A stretch of 64,000 nucleotides of DNA, from contig NZ_JROO01000040.1 of the NCBI RefSeq assembly GCF_000826685.1, forward strand, positions 1 to 64,000, written 5' to 3'. Position numbers and translations under genes: made by a program. Below, in pieces: positions 26,951-35,595 of the stretch. The notes beneath the pieces were generated by a model, which was given only the letters and a program-made list of their open reading frames with translations, was not told the DNA's origin and did no database searches. The first letter of the stretch is position 1, and each line of letters opens with the position of its first letter. Origin of the DNA: Streptomonospora alba (lineage in GTDB: Bacteria > Actinomycetota > Actinomycetes > Streptosporangiales > Streptosporangiaceae).

Positions 26951-28621
26951 ATGGCCACCCCCCGCCCCCGACCGCCCGCACGGCTCGCGGCAGCGGCCGC
27001 GATCCTCGTCGTCGTTCCACTCGTAGCCGCTACCCAGGCGGCCACGGCCGCAGCCGACACCGTGTCCGGACGGGTCACCGTCACCCAGGTCGAGAACGCG
27101 CGCTGGCCCGGCGGATACCAGGCCGAGATCACCGTCGCCAACGGCACCGGCGCCCCGCTGAGCGACTGGACCGTCGAGTTCTCCCTCCCCGAGGGCGCGC
27201 AGGTCGACCAGATGTGGAACGCGTCCCTCGACAAGAGCGCCGACGGCTACACCGTGACCCCGCCCGGCTGGGGCGCCACCATCCCCGCCGGTGAGAGCTA
27301 CACCTTCGGCTACAACGGGGAGCGCTCCGGCCGCGACACCGACTTCACCGCGTGCACGGTCGACGGCGCGCCCTGCTCCGGCCACGAGTACCGCCAAGTC
27401 GGCTACTTCACCCAGTGGGGCGCCGCCGACCGCGGGTACCTGGTCCAGGACCTGGTCGAGAGCGGGCAGGCCGAGCGCCTCACCCACCTCAACTACGCGT
27501 TCGCCAACCTCGACGAGGACGGGCGCTGCTTCATGACCGACGAGGAGGGCCGGGGCGACGCACACGCCGACTACGGCGAGGCCTATCCCGCGGCCGACTC
27601 CGTCGACGGTGTGGCCGACACCTCCAAGCAGCGGCTGCGCGGAAACTTCAATCAGCTCCGCGAACTGAAGGAGCGCTTCCCGCACCTGCGCGTGAGCATC
27701 GCCATCGGCGGCTGGGCCTGGTCGGACCACTTCTCCGACGCCGCACTGCCGGAGAACCGCGAGGCCGCCGTGGAATCCTGCGTCGACATGTTCCTGCGCG
27801 GCGACCTTCCCGAGCTCAACGGCGCCGGCGGCAAGGGCGCGGCGGCCGGACTGTTCGACGGCATCGACCTCGACTGGGAGTGGCCCGCCACCCCGGGTGA
27901 GCCCGGCAACGTGGTCCGGCCCGAGGACAAGGAGAACTTCACCGCCCTGGTCCGGGAGTTCCGCGACCGGCTCGACGCGCTGGAGCGGGAGAAGGGCCGC
28001 GAGTTCGATCTGACGGCTTTCGTCCCGGCCAGCACCGGCGCCATCGACGCCGGCTACGAGGTCGGCAAGCTCGCCGACGAGTTCGACTTCATGAACGTGC
28101 AGGGCTACGACTTCGCCGGCGCGTGGAACCCCGCCACCGGCCACCAGTCCAACGTCCGGGTGCCCGAGGACTCCCCCGCCGACGCCCCGCGCAGCTACGA
28201 GACCGTCGTCCAGGCCTACCTGGACCGCGGCGCCGACCCCGCGGACCTGGTCATGGGCGTCCCGTTCTACGGCCGGGGCTGGACCGGCGTGCAGCCCGGG
28301 CCGCAGGGCGACGGCCTGTGGGGCGAGGCCGACGGGGCCGCACCCGGCGAGTGGGAGCCCGGGTTCAACGACTACAAGGTCCTAAAGGACTACGCGGGCT
28401 CCGACGGCTTCGAGCTCTACCGCGACGACCACGCGGGAACGGCGTGGCTCTACAACGGCACCGAGTTCTGGAACTTCGACGACCCGACGTCCATCGCGCA
28501 GAAGGCCGCCTGGGCGCGTGAAGCCGGACTCTCCGGCGTCATGAGCTGGTCGCTGGACGGCGACGACGCCCGGGGCAGCCTGGTCAGGGCGTTCGACGGG
28601 GAGCTGAACGGCCGCGGCTGA
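26951..28621 (+). CDS. secreted chitinase, CBM2 plus GH18
   Basis: The 556-residue exported enzyme has a signal peptide (about residues 1-36, ending ATAAAD), a CBM2-type binding domain (about 37-140; VTQVENARWPGGYQAEITVANGTG and PPGWGATIPAG) and a GH18 barrel starting YRQVGYFTQWG. The catalytic DxxDxDxE motif is FDGIDLDWEWP, Glu the proton donor. MNVQGYDFAGAWNP and GVMSWSLDGDD complete the substrate cleft. It should degrade chitin outside the cell. The ATG at 26951 follows a purine-rich GGACGGAG. It stands alone, divergent from marR. Confidence 0.95.
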   Translation: MATPRPRPPARLAAAAAILVVVPLVAATQAATAAADTVSGRVTVTQVENARWPGGYQAEITVANGTGAPLSDWTVEFSLPEGAQVDQMWNASLDKSADGYTVTPPGWGATIPAGESYTFGYNGERSGRDTDFTACTVDGAPCSGHEYRQVGYFTQWGAADRGYLVQDLVESGQAERLTHLNYAFANLDEDGRCFMTDEEGRGDAHADYGEAYPAADSVDGVADTSKQRLRGNFNQLRELKERFPHLRVSIAIGGWAWSDHFSDAALPENREAAVESCVDMFLRGDLPELNGAGGKGAAAGLFDGIDLDWEWPATPGEPGNVVRPEDKENFTALVREFRDRLDALEREKGREFDLTAFVPASTGAIDAGYEVGKLADEFDFMNVQGYDFAGAWNPATGHQSNVRVPEDSPADAPRSYETVVQAYLDRGADPADLVMGVPFYGRGWTGVQPGPQGDGLWGEADGAAPGEWEPGFNDYKVLKDYAGSDGFELYRDDHAGTAWLYNGTEFWNFDDPTSIAQKAAWAREAGLSGVMSWSLDGDDARGSLVRAFDGELNGRG

Positions 28622-28639
28622 CCCGCGCACCCGCCGCCG

Positions 28640-28676
28640 GGGCCGACCGGGCGCAGATCACGCCTCCGGTCGGCCC
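28640..28676. terminator. hairpin between chitinase and meaB
   Basis: A perfect 11-bp stem (28640-28650 and 28666-28676) with a 15-nt loop is followed by TTCCC. It lies between convergent genes and can serve both. Confidence 0.65.
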
Positions 28677-28714
28677 TTCCCGGCGCCGGGACCGCTTGCA
28701 GCGGGTCCGGGGAT

Positions 28715-29659
28715 TCAGCTCTCCAGGGCCGCGAGCACGGTGTCGGCCGCCGCGTAGGGGTCCGCCCCGGCGGCCACCTCGTCGGCGAGCTTGTCCAACG
28801 CCGCGTGGCCGCGGACGTCGGCCAGCCGGCGGGTCAGCTCCTCCATGGCGATGCCCTCGATCTCGCGCCGGGCGCGCTCGCGACGGCGCGCATGCAGTCC
28901 GCCCGACGCCCGCAGGTGCTCGACGTGCTCGTCGAGACGTGCGATGAGGTCGTCGACGCCCTCGCCCTCGGCCGCGGTCATGCTCACCACCGGAGGCTTC
29001 CACTCGCCGGGGTCCCTGTCGACCTGGGCGACCATCTGGCGCAGGTCGCGCACGGCGGCCCGCGCGCCCTCGCGGTCGGCCTTGTTCACCGCGAAGACGT
29101 CGGCGACCTCCAGCACACCGGCCTTGCCCGCCTGCACGCCGTCGCCCATGCCGGGCGCCGACAGCACGACGGTGGTGTCGGCGTGCGCTGCGATGTCGAC
29201 CTCGGCCTGGCCCACCCCGACGGTCTCGACCAGCACGGTCCCGAACCCGGCGGCGGCGAGGATCCGCAGGGCGTGCGGCGCCGCCCACGACAGTCCGCCC
29301 AGGTGGCCCCGGGTGGCCATCGACCTGATGTAGACGCCGGGGTCGGTGGCGTGCTCCTGCATCCGGACCCGGTCGCCGAGGAGGGCACCGCCGGTGAAGG
29401 GCGAGGAGGGGTCGACCGCCAGCACGGCGACGCTGTCCCCGCGCTCGCGCAGCGCCTTGACCAGTGCGCTGGTCGAGGTCGACTTGCCCACGCCGGGCGC
29501 GCCGGTCAGCCCGACGATGCGCGCGCGGCCGGTGTGCTCGGCCAGCCCCGAGACGATCTCCCGCAGCTCGGGCGCCGCGTCCTCCACCAGCGAGATCGCC
29601 CGAGCGACCGCCCTCCGGTCCCCGTTCAGCACCCGCTTCACCAGGCCGCCGACATCCAT
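28715..29659 (-). CDS. meaB: MeaB/ArgK GTPase, acyl-CoA mutase chaperone
   Basis: The 314-residue G3E GTPase protects and reloads B12-dependent acyl-CoA mutases with intact adenosylcobalamin. Walker A is GLTGAPGVGKSTSTSAL (about residues 50-66), the metal loop is AVDPSSPFTGGALLGDRVRM, the G3-like segment VETVGVGQAEVD and the base motif NKAD. The C-terminal helix-rich part is the dimerisation arm. Length is normal. A likely client is the icmA product 5 kb away; a methylmalonyl-CoA mutase elsewhere is another. Confidence 0.95.
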   Translation of the reverse strand: MDVGGLVKRVLNGDRRAVARAISLVEDAAPELREIVSGLAEHTGRARIVGLTGAPGVGKSTSTSALVKALRERGDSVAVLAVDPSSPFTGGALLGDRVRMQEHATDPGVYIRSMATRGHLGGLSWAAPHALRILAAAGFGTVLVETVGVGQAEVDIAAHADTTVVLSAPGMGDGVQAGKAGVLEVADVFAVNKADREGARAAVRDLRQMVAQVDRDPGEWKPPVVSMTAAEGEGVDDLIARLDEHVEHLRASGGLHARRRERARREIEGIAMEELTRRLADVRGHAALDKLADEVAAGADPYAAADTVLAALES

Positions 29660-30070
29660 CGGGCTCCCTCCGCGCGCTCGCCGCAGCTACTTGGACATCC
29701 GAGTATCGCAACCCGGGGCTCGAAGGCGCACGCGCCCCTGCCAATGGGGGGGAAGGCGCTGCCCACGACCTGCCCGCGGGGAGGAGGGGTGGGCGTGGTC
29801 GGTGCTGTCCGCGCGAGGCGGGGCACACGACGGCGGACGATCGGGGACGGCGTTCATCGGTTGCGGTAGACGGATGGTCGTGCCCCGAGGGAGGCGGCGA
29901 TGACGCCGGAGGGCGGGCGCCCACCCCACGCCTACCGGACCGACCGACGCAGACCTCGCCGCGCCCGCCACCGCTCCCCCGCACCACGCCGCCGGAACCG
30001 GTGAAGGCTACGAGTCACCGGCGCACCTCCACGGCTCCCCAGCGGGTGCCCGGGACGGCGGACCGCGGAC
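29660..30070. other. intergenic region upstream of meaB
   Basis: 411 bp between the meaB start and the DinB stop. No gene or RNA was recognised. It presumably holds the meaB promoter; a TACTTGGACATCC stretch near 29690 is the only mildly AT-richer spot. Confidence 0.4.
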
Positions 30071-30562
30071 TCATTCCTGGTCGCCCGTCCTGCCGTCGGT
30101 CTGCTCGCGGAGGATGTCGGCGTGGCCGGTGTGGCGGGCGGTCTCCTCCATCATGTGCAGGAGGATCCAGCGCAGCGACAGCCGGCCCGCGTTCTCGTGC
30201 TCGAAGGCGTGGTCGAGGTCGAACCGGGCGGCGGCCTCGCGGGAGCGGGCGCATTCCTGCTCGTAGCCCGCCGTCAGAGACGCGAGCGTCGCTCCGTCGG
30301 GGACGGCCCAGGTGTCGTCGGCGGTGTCGAGAGGCAGCCCCAACTCCGCGGCGCTGCGGCCGGAGACGATGCGCTGGAACCAGTTGCGCTCCACCAGCAT
30401 CAGGTGGTGCAGCACTCCGGCCAGGGTGGTCTCGGAACCGACCAGGCGCCGGCGCGCCTGGTCCTCGGTCAGGCCGCGCGCCTTGCCGGCCACGGCCCAG
30501 CGCAGGTAGTCGAGGAAGGCCTCCACGGTCTGGCGCTCGCCGCCGGTGGCCGTGGCCGGCAC
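30071..30562 (-). CDS. DinB/DUF664 family protein
   Basis: The 163-residue four-helix-bundle protein is of the DinB-like DUF664 type, a group that includes mycothiol- or bacillithiol-dependent transferases as well as uncharacterised members. His residues placed like the metal ligands are in LAGVLHHLMLVERNWF (about residue 52) and HMMEETARHTGHADILRE (about residues 137-148). The N-terminus VEAFLDYLRWAV is typical. The GTG at 30562 is the likely start. In a mycothiol-containing actinomycete a thiol-transferase role is possible but not shown. Confidence 0.88.
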   Translation of the reverse strand: MPATATGGERQTVEAFLDYLRWAVAGKARGLTEDQARRRLVGSETTLAGVLHHLMLVERNWFQRIVSGRSAAELGLPLDTADDTWAVPDGATLASLTAGYEQECARSREAAARFDLDHAFEHENAGRLSLRWILLHMMEETARHTGHADILREQTDGRTGDQE

Positions 30563-30883
30563 TGCGGCCTGGGCCTCGTGTACGCCGCGCCGAATCTCGG
30601 GAACCGCGGCCGCACCGCCGCCGGCGCCCTCGTGAGCGGCGGAGGCGCCCGAAGAGCCGGCGGGAGCTCGGGAGGCGTTGTCACCGCAGAATCGCGCACG
30701 AACGGAATCTATGCCCGGCGGCTCCTCGCCGGGAACCCCCGCTGATCGATGGCCGGCGGCTCAGCCCCGCCGACCCTGCATAGCGGCCCCGGCCGCAAGC
30801 GGCCGGCCGGGTGACCGGCGCGGTGCGCGCCCCTGCCCCGCCCGAAACCCGCGCCCCCACGACGCGGGGTGCCCCCATGGGGA
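30563..30883. other. intergenic region between amidohydrolase and DinB genes
   Basis: 321 bp, GC-rich. Overlapping frames are not family-like. No clear hairpin, repeat or promoter was recognised. Confidence 0.35.
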
Positions 30884-31588
30884 TCAGTCCAGCACCATGC
30901 GGACGACGGCACCCGGCTCCGGTCCGGCCTGGGCGGCGAGGGCGCCGCCGGGGCGCCATACGCCCGAGCGCCCGAGGGTGCGGGTGTAGCCGCCGCCGGT
31001 CGGTCCGGCGAAACTGCTGACCACGACCCACATGCCGTGCTCCGCGGCGGCGCGCGTGGCTCGCTGCTGCTGGACATCCGCGTCGTGGGCGTGTTCCAGG
31101 GTGGTGGCGACGTAGACGTCGGCGCCCAGGCCCGCGGTGTCGGCGGCGTGCGCGGCGACGCCGAGGTCCTTGCAGATCGCCAGGCCCAGGCGGCGGCCGT
31201 CGACGACGAAGACGGCGGGTCCGGCGCCGGGCGTGAACCGCTCGGGCTCGGCCCCGCCCAGCCACGTCTTCTCGTAGGTGCGGGCGGCGCCGCCGCCGTC
31301 GACGGCAAGCATCCCGATGTGCTCGGCGCCGTTCCCGCCCCGCACGGGGGCGCCCACCAGCGCGGTCGCGCCCGCCTCGGCACATGCCCGCACGAGGGGC
31401 TCCAACCGCGGGTCCTCGGGCGCGACCGGGGGCGCGTTCAGCTCGTAGCCGGTCAGCGACAGCTCGGGAAACACCACGACGCGTGCGCCGGCCGTGCGCA
31501 CGGCCTCGGCGTGCGCGGACGCGTTGGCTCCCACGTCGTGGGACCGGCATACGGGCTGGGCGACCGCTATCGCCAACGGTTCGCGCAC
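30884..31588 (-). CDS. carbon-nitrogen hydrolase (nitrilase superfamily)
   Basis: The 234-residue amidase has the Glu-Lys-Cys triad: Glu in VVVFPELSLTGYE (about residue 42), Lys in TYEKTWLGG (about residue 107) and Cys in GLAICKDLG (about residue 139). It hydrolyses an unidentified amide or nitrile-like bond in the cytoplasm. It is shorter than many family members but ends after the expected VVVSSFAGPTGGGYTRTLGRSGVW strand, so it appears complete. The GTG at 31588 has GAGG at 8-9 nt. The neighbours do not reveal its substrate. Confidence 0.88.
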   Translation of the reverse strand: MREPLAIAVAQPVCRSHDVGANASAHAEAVRTAGARVVVFPELSLTGYELNAPPVAPEDPRLEPLVRACAEAGATALVGAPVRGGNGAEHIGMLAVDGGGAARTYEKTWLGGAEPERFTPGAGPAVFVVDGRRLGLAICKDLGVAAHAADTAGLGADVYVATTLEHAHDADVQQQRATRAAAEHGMWVVVSSFAGPTGGGYTRTLGRSGVWRPGGALAAQAGPEPGAVVRMVLD

Positions 31589-31748
31589 GGATACCGCCTC
31601 ACTCTGCTCGGTCCACGAGCCGGTCCCTCCAGGGCGGGCGCGGGGAGATCCCTACTCTGGGCGCGCGTGCCGTATGCCTCAGGCGCCGGGCGCCCAGCGC
31701 CTACCGCCGCCCCCGGCTCGGGCGGCGGGTCGCCCTCCCGTCCCCAGG

Positions 31749-31782
31749 GCGGGCGCCGGGCTCCGCTACTCCCGGCGCCCGC
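31749..31782 (-). terminator. hairpin downstream of the thiolase gene
   Basis: A 12-bp stem (31749-31760 and 31771-31782) with a 10-nt loop starts 11 bp past the thiolase stop on the minus strand. Confidence 0.6.
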
Positions 31783-31792
31783 ACCGCGCGCC

Positions 31793-32986
31793 TCAGGCGC
31801 CGGGGACCTTCAGCAGCAGGGCGTCGCCCTGGCCTCCGCCTCCGCAGAGGGCGGCCGCGCCCAGGCCGCCGCCCCGGCGGCGGAGTTCGTAGACCGTGTG
31901 CAGGGCCAGGCGGGCGCCGGACATGCCGATGGGGTGGCCCAGAGCGATGGCGCCGCCGTCGGGGTTGACGTTCTCCGCGTCCTCGGGCAGCCCGAGGTCG
32001 CGCATCGACTGCACGGCGACGCTGGCGAAGGCCTCGTTGATCTCGATCAGGTCGAGGTCGGTCACCTCGGCGCCGGCCTTGCCCAGCGCGTGGCGGATGG
32101 CGTTGGAGGGCTGGGACTGCAGAGCGTTGTCAGGGCCGGCGACGTTGCCGTGCGCGCCGACCTCGGCGAGGATCTCGCAGCCCGACTCCTCGGCCTTGGC
32201 GCGGCTCATCACCACCAGGGCGCAGGCGCCGTCGGAGATCTGCGAAGAGGTGCCGGGGGTGATGGTGCCGTTCTCGTCGAAGGCCGGCCGCAGGCGCGAC
32301 AGGCTCTCGGCGGTGGTGTCGGGACGCACGCCCTCGTCCTCGGCGACCAGGCGGTCCTCGCCCTTGCGCTGGGGGATCCGCACCGGCGCGATCTCGTCCT
32401 CGAAGCGCCCGTCCTTGATCGCGGCGGCGGCCCGCTGGTGCGAGCGGGCGGCGAAGGCGTCCTGCTCCTCGCGGCCGATGCCCAGCCGGGTGTTGTGCCG
32501 CTCGGTCGAGGCGCCCATGGAGTCGCCGTCGAAGGCGTCGGTCAGCCCGTCGTGGGCGGTGGCGTCGAGGACCTCCACCGAGCCGTACTTGTAGCCGTGG
32601 CGCGCCTTGGGCAGCAGGTGCGGGGCGTTGGTCATGGACTCCATGCCGCCGGCGACGACCACGTCGAACTCGCCCGCGTTGATGAGCTGGTCTGCCAGCG
32701 CGACGGCGTCCAGGCCGGACAGGCAGACCTTGTTGATCGTCAGCGACGGCACGCTCATCGGGATGCCGGCCTGAACCGCGGCCTGGCGCGAAGGGATCTG
32801 GCCCTGGCCGGCCTGCAGCACCTGGCCCAGGACGACGTAGTCGACCTGTTCGCCGGCGAGCCCGGCCCGCTGCAGTGCCGCCTCGATCGCGACGGATCCC
32901 AGCTGTACCGCTGAGAACGCGGAGAGCGACCCGAGTAGGCGGCCGATCGGGGTCCGCGCCCCACTGACGATGACGGATCCGGGCAT
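31793..32986 (-). CDS. acetyl-CoA C-acetyltransferase (thiolase)
   Basis: The 397-residue biosynthetic-type thiolase condenses two acetyl-CoA to acetoacetyl-CoA or cleaves it. The nucleophilic Cys is in [12 protein letters not shown] (about residue 88), the His in [16 protein letters not shown] (about residue 353) and the second Cys in [12 protein letters not shown] (about residue 383). It occupies the place of Rv1323 (fadA4) and SCO5399. It is divergent from the epimerase gene. With the 3-hydroxybutyryl-CoA dehydrogenase at 36.8-38.0 kb it could form the first steps from acetyl-CoA to butyryl-CoA. Confidence 0.95.
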   Translation of the reverse strand: MPGSVIVSGARTPIGRLLGSLSAFSAVQLGSVAIEAALQRAGLAGEQVDYVVLGQVLQAGQGQIPSRQAAVQAGIPMSVPSLTINKVCLSGLDAVALADQLINAGEFDVVVAGGMESMTNAPHLLPKARHGYKYGSVEVLDATAHDGLTDAFDGDSMGASTERHNTRLGIGREEQDAFAARSHQRAAAAIKDGRFEDEIAPVRIPQRKGEDRLVAEDEGVRPDTTAESLSRLRPAFDENGTITPGTSSQISDGACALVVMSRAKAEESGCEILAEVGAHGNVAGPDNALQSQPSNAIRHALGKAGAEVTDLDLIEINEAFASVAVQSMRDLGLPEDAENVNPDGGAIALGHPIGMSGARLALHTVYELRRRGGGLGAAALCGGGGQGDALLLKVPGA

Positions 32987-33070
32987 TGGCGAGCCTCCGT
33001 TGCGTTACTTTCCGACCTCGTCTGCCACGATACATATACGTCGTTCGGCGGATTCTCGGAGGTGGAGCCC

Positions 33071-33535
33071 TTGCTGACCCGGATCGACCACGTCGGCATC
33101 GCCTGTTTCGACCTGGACGCGACCGCGGACCTGTACCGGCGGGTGCACGGTTTCGAGGTCGCCCACGAGGAGGTCAACGAGGAGCAGGGGGTGCGCGAGG
33201 CCATGCTGCGCGTCAACGGCACCGACGACGGCCACGCGACCTACCTGCAGCTGTTGGAACCGGTGCGCGAGGACTCCCCCGTGGCCGTGTTCCTGGCGCG
33301 GCACGGCGAGGGGGTGCACCACGTCGCCTTCGGCACCGGCGATGTCGCCGCCACCGCCGCTGAGATCGGCGGCACGGGCGTGCGCGTGCTCGACGAGTCC
33401 CCTCGCGCCGGCTCGATGGGCTCGTCCATCGCCTTTCTGCACCCCAAGGACTGCGGCGGAGTCCTGACCGAGCTGGTGCAGGCCGCCGGCGGCGCGGACG
33501 ACCGGCCGGACGGGAGCGCGGCGGGCCCGGAGTAA
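33071..33535 (+). CDS. mce: methylmalonyl-CoA epimerase
   Basis: The 154-residue vicinal oxygen chelate protein interconverts (2R)- and (2S)-methylmalonyl-CoA. Metal ligands are His in TRIDHVGIAC (about residue 7), Gln in ATYLQLLEP, His in GEGVHHVAFG and Glu in VLTELVQA. I choose the TTG at 33071, giving MLTRIDHVG as in homologues, because GGAGG lies 8 nt before it; the GTG at 33062 sits inside that ribosome-binding site. An acidic tail of about 15 residues ends the protein. Confidence 0.93.
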   Translation: MLTRIDHVGIACFDLDATADLYRRVHGFEVAHEEVNEEQGVREAMLRVNGTDDGHATYLQLLEPVREDSPVAVFLARHGEGVHHVAFGTGDVAATAAEIGGTGVRVLDESPRAGSMGSSIAFLHPKDCGGVLTELVQAAGGADDRPDGSAAGPE

Positions 33536-34112
33536 GCGCCGGGCGGTCGGCGGCCGGGCCGCTGCCCCCACCGGTTGGGCCCTGCCCGCACCGGGGGCGC
33601 GTCGGCCCGCCGACCGTTATGCTGGGGGCGGCGCTGCGGGTCCCCTCCCTGTAGCCGCGGCGCTTTCGGTGCGCGGGGCCGCGCGAGACTGCGCACTGCG
33701 ACGAGCCCCTCACCTCGGCTTTCGTCGCACGGTCCGCACTCACTCGGCCGGCCGACCCCGATCGAAATGCCGCGAACCCTCCTCTGCGGGGCGTTGAGCT
33801 TGATAAAGTCTGCTAGCTACCGGAACTTCCGGTACGACCCGTCACCTGCCCGTCACGGCCTGCCGAGTCGGGCAAGCTGCGCACAGCGTCCACTTCCGCC
33901 GGCAAGGCTCATTCGCTCCCTTTTCGTACCAATGGAGCGAACTCGCACACGTGCGCGCAGCTCCCGGAGTACTCTCGCCGGGAACACTCGCGAAACCGCT
34001 GGATCGTGGCGAGAGGAGCGGCCGCACGCGCCGGCGCCGGGCCGCACACCCCCGACTCGACACGAACACCCCCGTAAGTAGCCGTCTCGTCACTCGTTCA
34101 GGATTCCGCCAC
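33536..34112. other. long region upstream of filP
   Basis: 577 bp without a convincing gene. The middle (about 33790-33840) is AT-richer than its surroundings, with TTGATAAAGTCTGCTAGC followed by a perfect palindrome (listed separately). It should carry the filP promoter and a leader of up to about 270 nt. No RNA gene was recognised. Confidence 0.45.
33818..33834 (+). promoter_or_regulatory. perfect 17-bp palindrome upstream of filP
   Basis: TACCGGAACTTCCGGTA is fully symmetric around its central C. It follows directly on an AT-rich promoter-like stretch, which suits an operator. The regulator is unknown. Confidence 0.5.
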
Positions 34113-35456
34113 ATGTCGTCGTCCGATATTGAAGCCCAGCTGACCAATTTCTTCGAGGAAGGCAACCAGGCCACCGAGTTCGACGTGGTTCTGCGCGGTT
34201 ACGACCGGTCGCAGGTGATGAGCTTCGTCGACCAACTGAAAACCGAGCTCCAGCAGGCGCGGGAAGAAGCCGAGCAGAGTCGGAACGACCTCGCCGAGGC
34301 CAAGAACCAGCTGCAGGAACAGGAGCGCCCCACCTACTCCGGGCTGGGCGCCCGCATCGAGCAGCTGCTGCGTCTGGCCGAGGAGCAGGCCACCGAGCTG
34401 GTGCAGGGCGCCCGCGCCGAGGCCAACGACATCAAGTCCGAGGCCAAGATCGAGGCCGCCGAGATGCGTTCGGCCGCCGAGAACGAGGCCAACGACCTGC
34501 GCACGACGGCCCAGCGCGAGGCCGACGAGATGCGCTCGTCCGCCGAGAACGAGGCGGAGGAGATCCGCACGACCGCCCAGCGCGAGTCGGAGGAGCTCAC
34601 CTCCACCACCGAGCGCGAGGTGCAGAAGAAGCGGTCGGCCGTCGACCACGAGATCGCCGAGAAGCGGGCGACGTTCGAGGGCGAGATCGCCAAGCTGCGC
34701 ACCACGACCGAGCGCGAGTGCGCCCAGGCGCGCGCCTCGGCCAAACGCGAGCGCGACGAGACCCTGCAGACCGCCAAGCGCCAGGCCGACGAGATGCGGG
34801 CCCAGGCCCAGCGCACGCTGGAGGAGAGCGAGGCCAAGCGCGCGCAGGAGGAGGCCGAGTTCGAGATCCAGCTGGCCGGCCGCCGCGAGGAGGCCGAGCG
34901 TCAGGACGCCGAGCGCCTGGCCGCCGCGCAGGCCGCGACGCAGAAGCTGGTCTCCGAGGCCGAGGAGCGGGCCGCCAGCGCCGAGCAGCGGGCCACCAAG
35001 GCCAGCAACCAGGCCGAGCAGACCCGCCGCGACGCCGAGCAGCACGCCAAGCAGCTCGTCAACAACGCGAAGAAGAACGCCGAGCAGGTCAGCGCCGAGG
35101 CCAAGTCCAAGGCCGATCACCTGGTCAGCGACGCCAAGGCCGAGGCCGACCGCATCATGAGCGTCGCCCAGCAAGAGGTCGAGGAGATGAGCCGCCAGCG
35201 CGACAGCATCCAGTCGCACCTGGACCAGCTGCGCCAGCTCCTCGGCGGCGGTGGCGGAGACCCCTCTGCCGCCGCTGCGCCCGCAGCGCCTGCGCCCGCG
35301 CAGGTGGCCTCCTCCGAGCCGGCCGCGGCGATCGAGTCGCAGAACGGCGATCAGCAGGCCCAGGGGCAGCAGCGCTCGAACGAGAAGGCGGACAAGCAGC
35401 CGGTGGCCGCCTCCGGCAACAAGTCCGACGACGACGAGGACTGGTGGCAGGAGTAG
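34113..35456 (+). CDS. filP: FilP-type coiled-coil cytoskeletal protein
   Basis: The 447-residue protein has a DivIVA-like N-terminal motif (FDVVLRGYDRSQVMSFVDQL, residues 23-42), the FilP-like PTYSGLGARIEQLLRLAEEQA (73-93), a long heptad/hendecad coiled coil, and ADRIMSVAQQEVEEMSRQRDSI near the end of the coil, then a Gly/Ala/Gln-rich acidic tail. FilP forms intermediate-filament-like networks at hyphal tips with DivIVA and Scy. It is longer than Streptomyces FilP (about 310) because of 22-residue repeats. The location beside the epimerase matches SCO5396/SCO5397. No Scy-length gene is present. Confidence 0.85.
   Translation: MSSSDIEAQLTNFFEEGNQATEFDVVLRGYDRSQVMSFVDQLKTELQQAREEAEQSRNDLAEAKNQLQEQERPTYSGLGARIEQLLRLAEEQATELVQGARAEANDIKSEAKIEAAEMRSAAENEANDLRTTAQREADEMRSSAENEAEEIRTTAQRESEELTSTTEREVQKKRSAVDHEIAEKRATFEGEIAKLRTTTERECAQARASAKRERDETLQTAKRQADEMRAQAQRTLEESEAKRAQEEAEFEIQLAGRREEAERQDAERLAAAQAATQKLVSEAEERAASAEQRATKASNQAEQTRRDAEQHAKQLVNNAKKNAEQVSAEAKSKADHLVSDAKAEADRIMSVAQQEVEEMSRQRDSIQSHLDQLRQLLGGGGGDPSAAAAPAAPAPAQVASSEPAAAIESQNGDQQAQGQQRSNEKADKQPVAASGNKSDDDEDWWQE
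34461..34724 (+). repeat. four tandem 66-bp units in filP
   Basis: Residues 117-138, 139-160, 161-182 and 183-204 of FilP are four 22-residue repeats; the first two differ at only a few positions (EMRSAAENEANDLRTTAQRE versus EMRSSAENEAEEIRTTAQRE). The DNA repeat is visible as well, which suggests recent duplication of the first pair and older copies after it. Confidence 0.75.
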
Positions 35457-35508
35457 TCACCCGCCCGCCGGACCGCTCCCCCGCGGTCCGGCCGGCCTGA
35501 CGCCGTCG

Positions 35509-35550
35509 AAGGCCCCGGCCTCCCGGAGCGATCCGGGAGGCCGGGGCCTT
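35509..35550. terminator. strong bidirectional terminator after filP
   Basis: A 17-bp perfect stem (35511-35527 and 35532-35548) with a GCGA loop is flanked by AA and TT, which extends pairing and gives a short T-run on both strands. It lies between filP and the convergent hydrolase gene. Confidence 0.85.
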
Positions 35551-35595
35551 TCCTGTGTCTGAGGCTGTCCAGGGCGCCGGCTCCGTCAGCGGCCG

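Noticed and set aside
33536-34112. tRNA or small RNA gene in the filP upstream gap
   Set aside because: No T-arm (GGTTCNANTCC type), no D-arm and no extended stable fold other than the short palindrome were seen.
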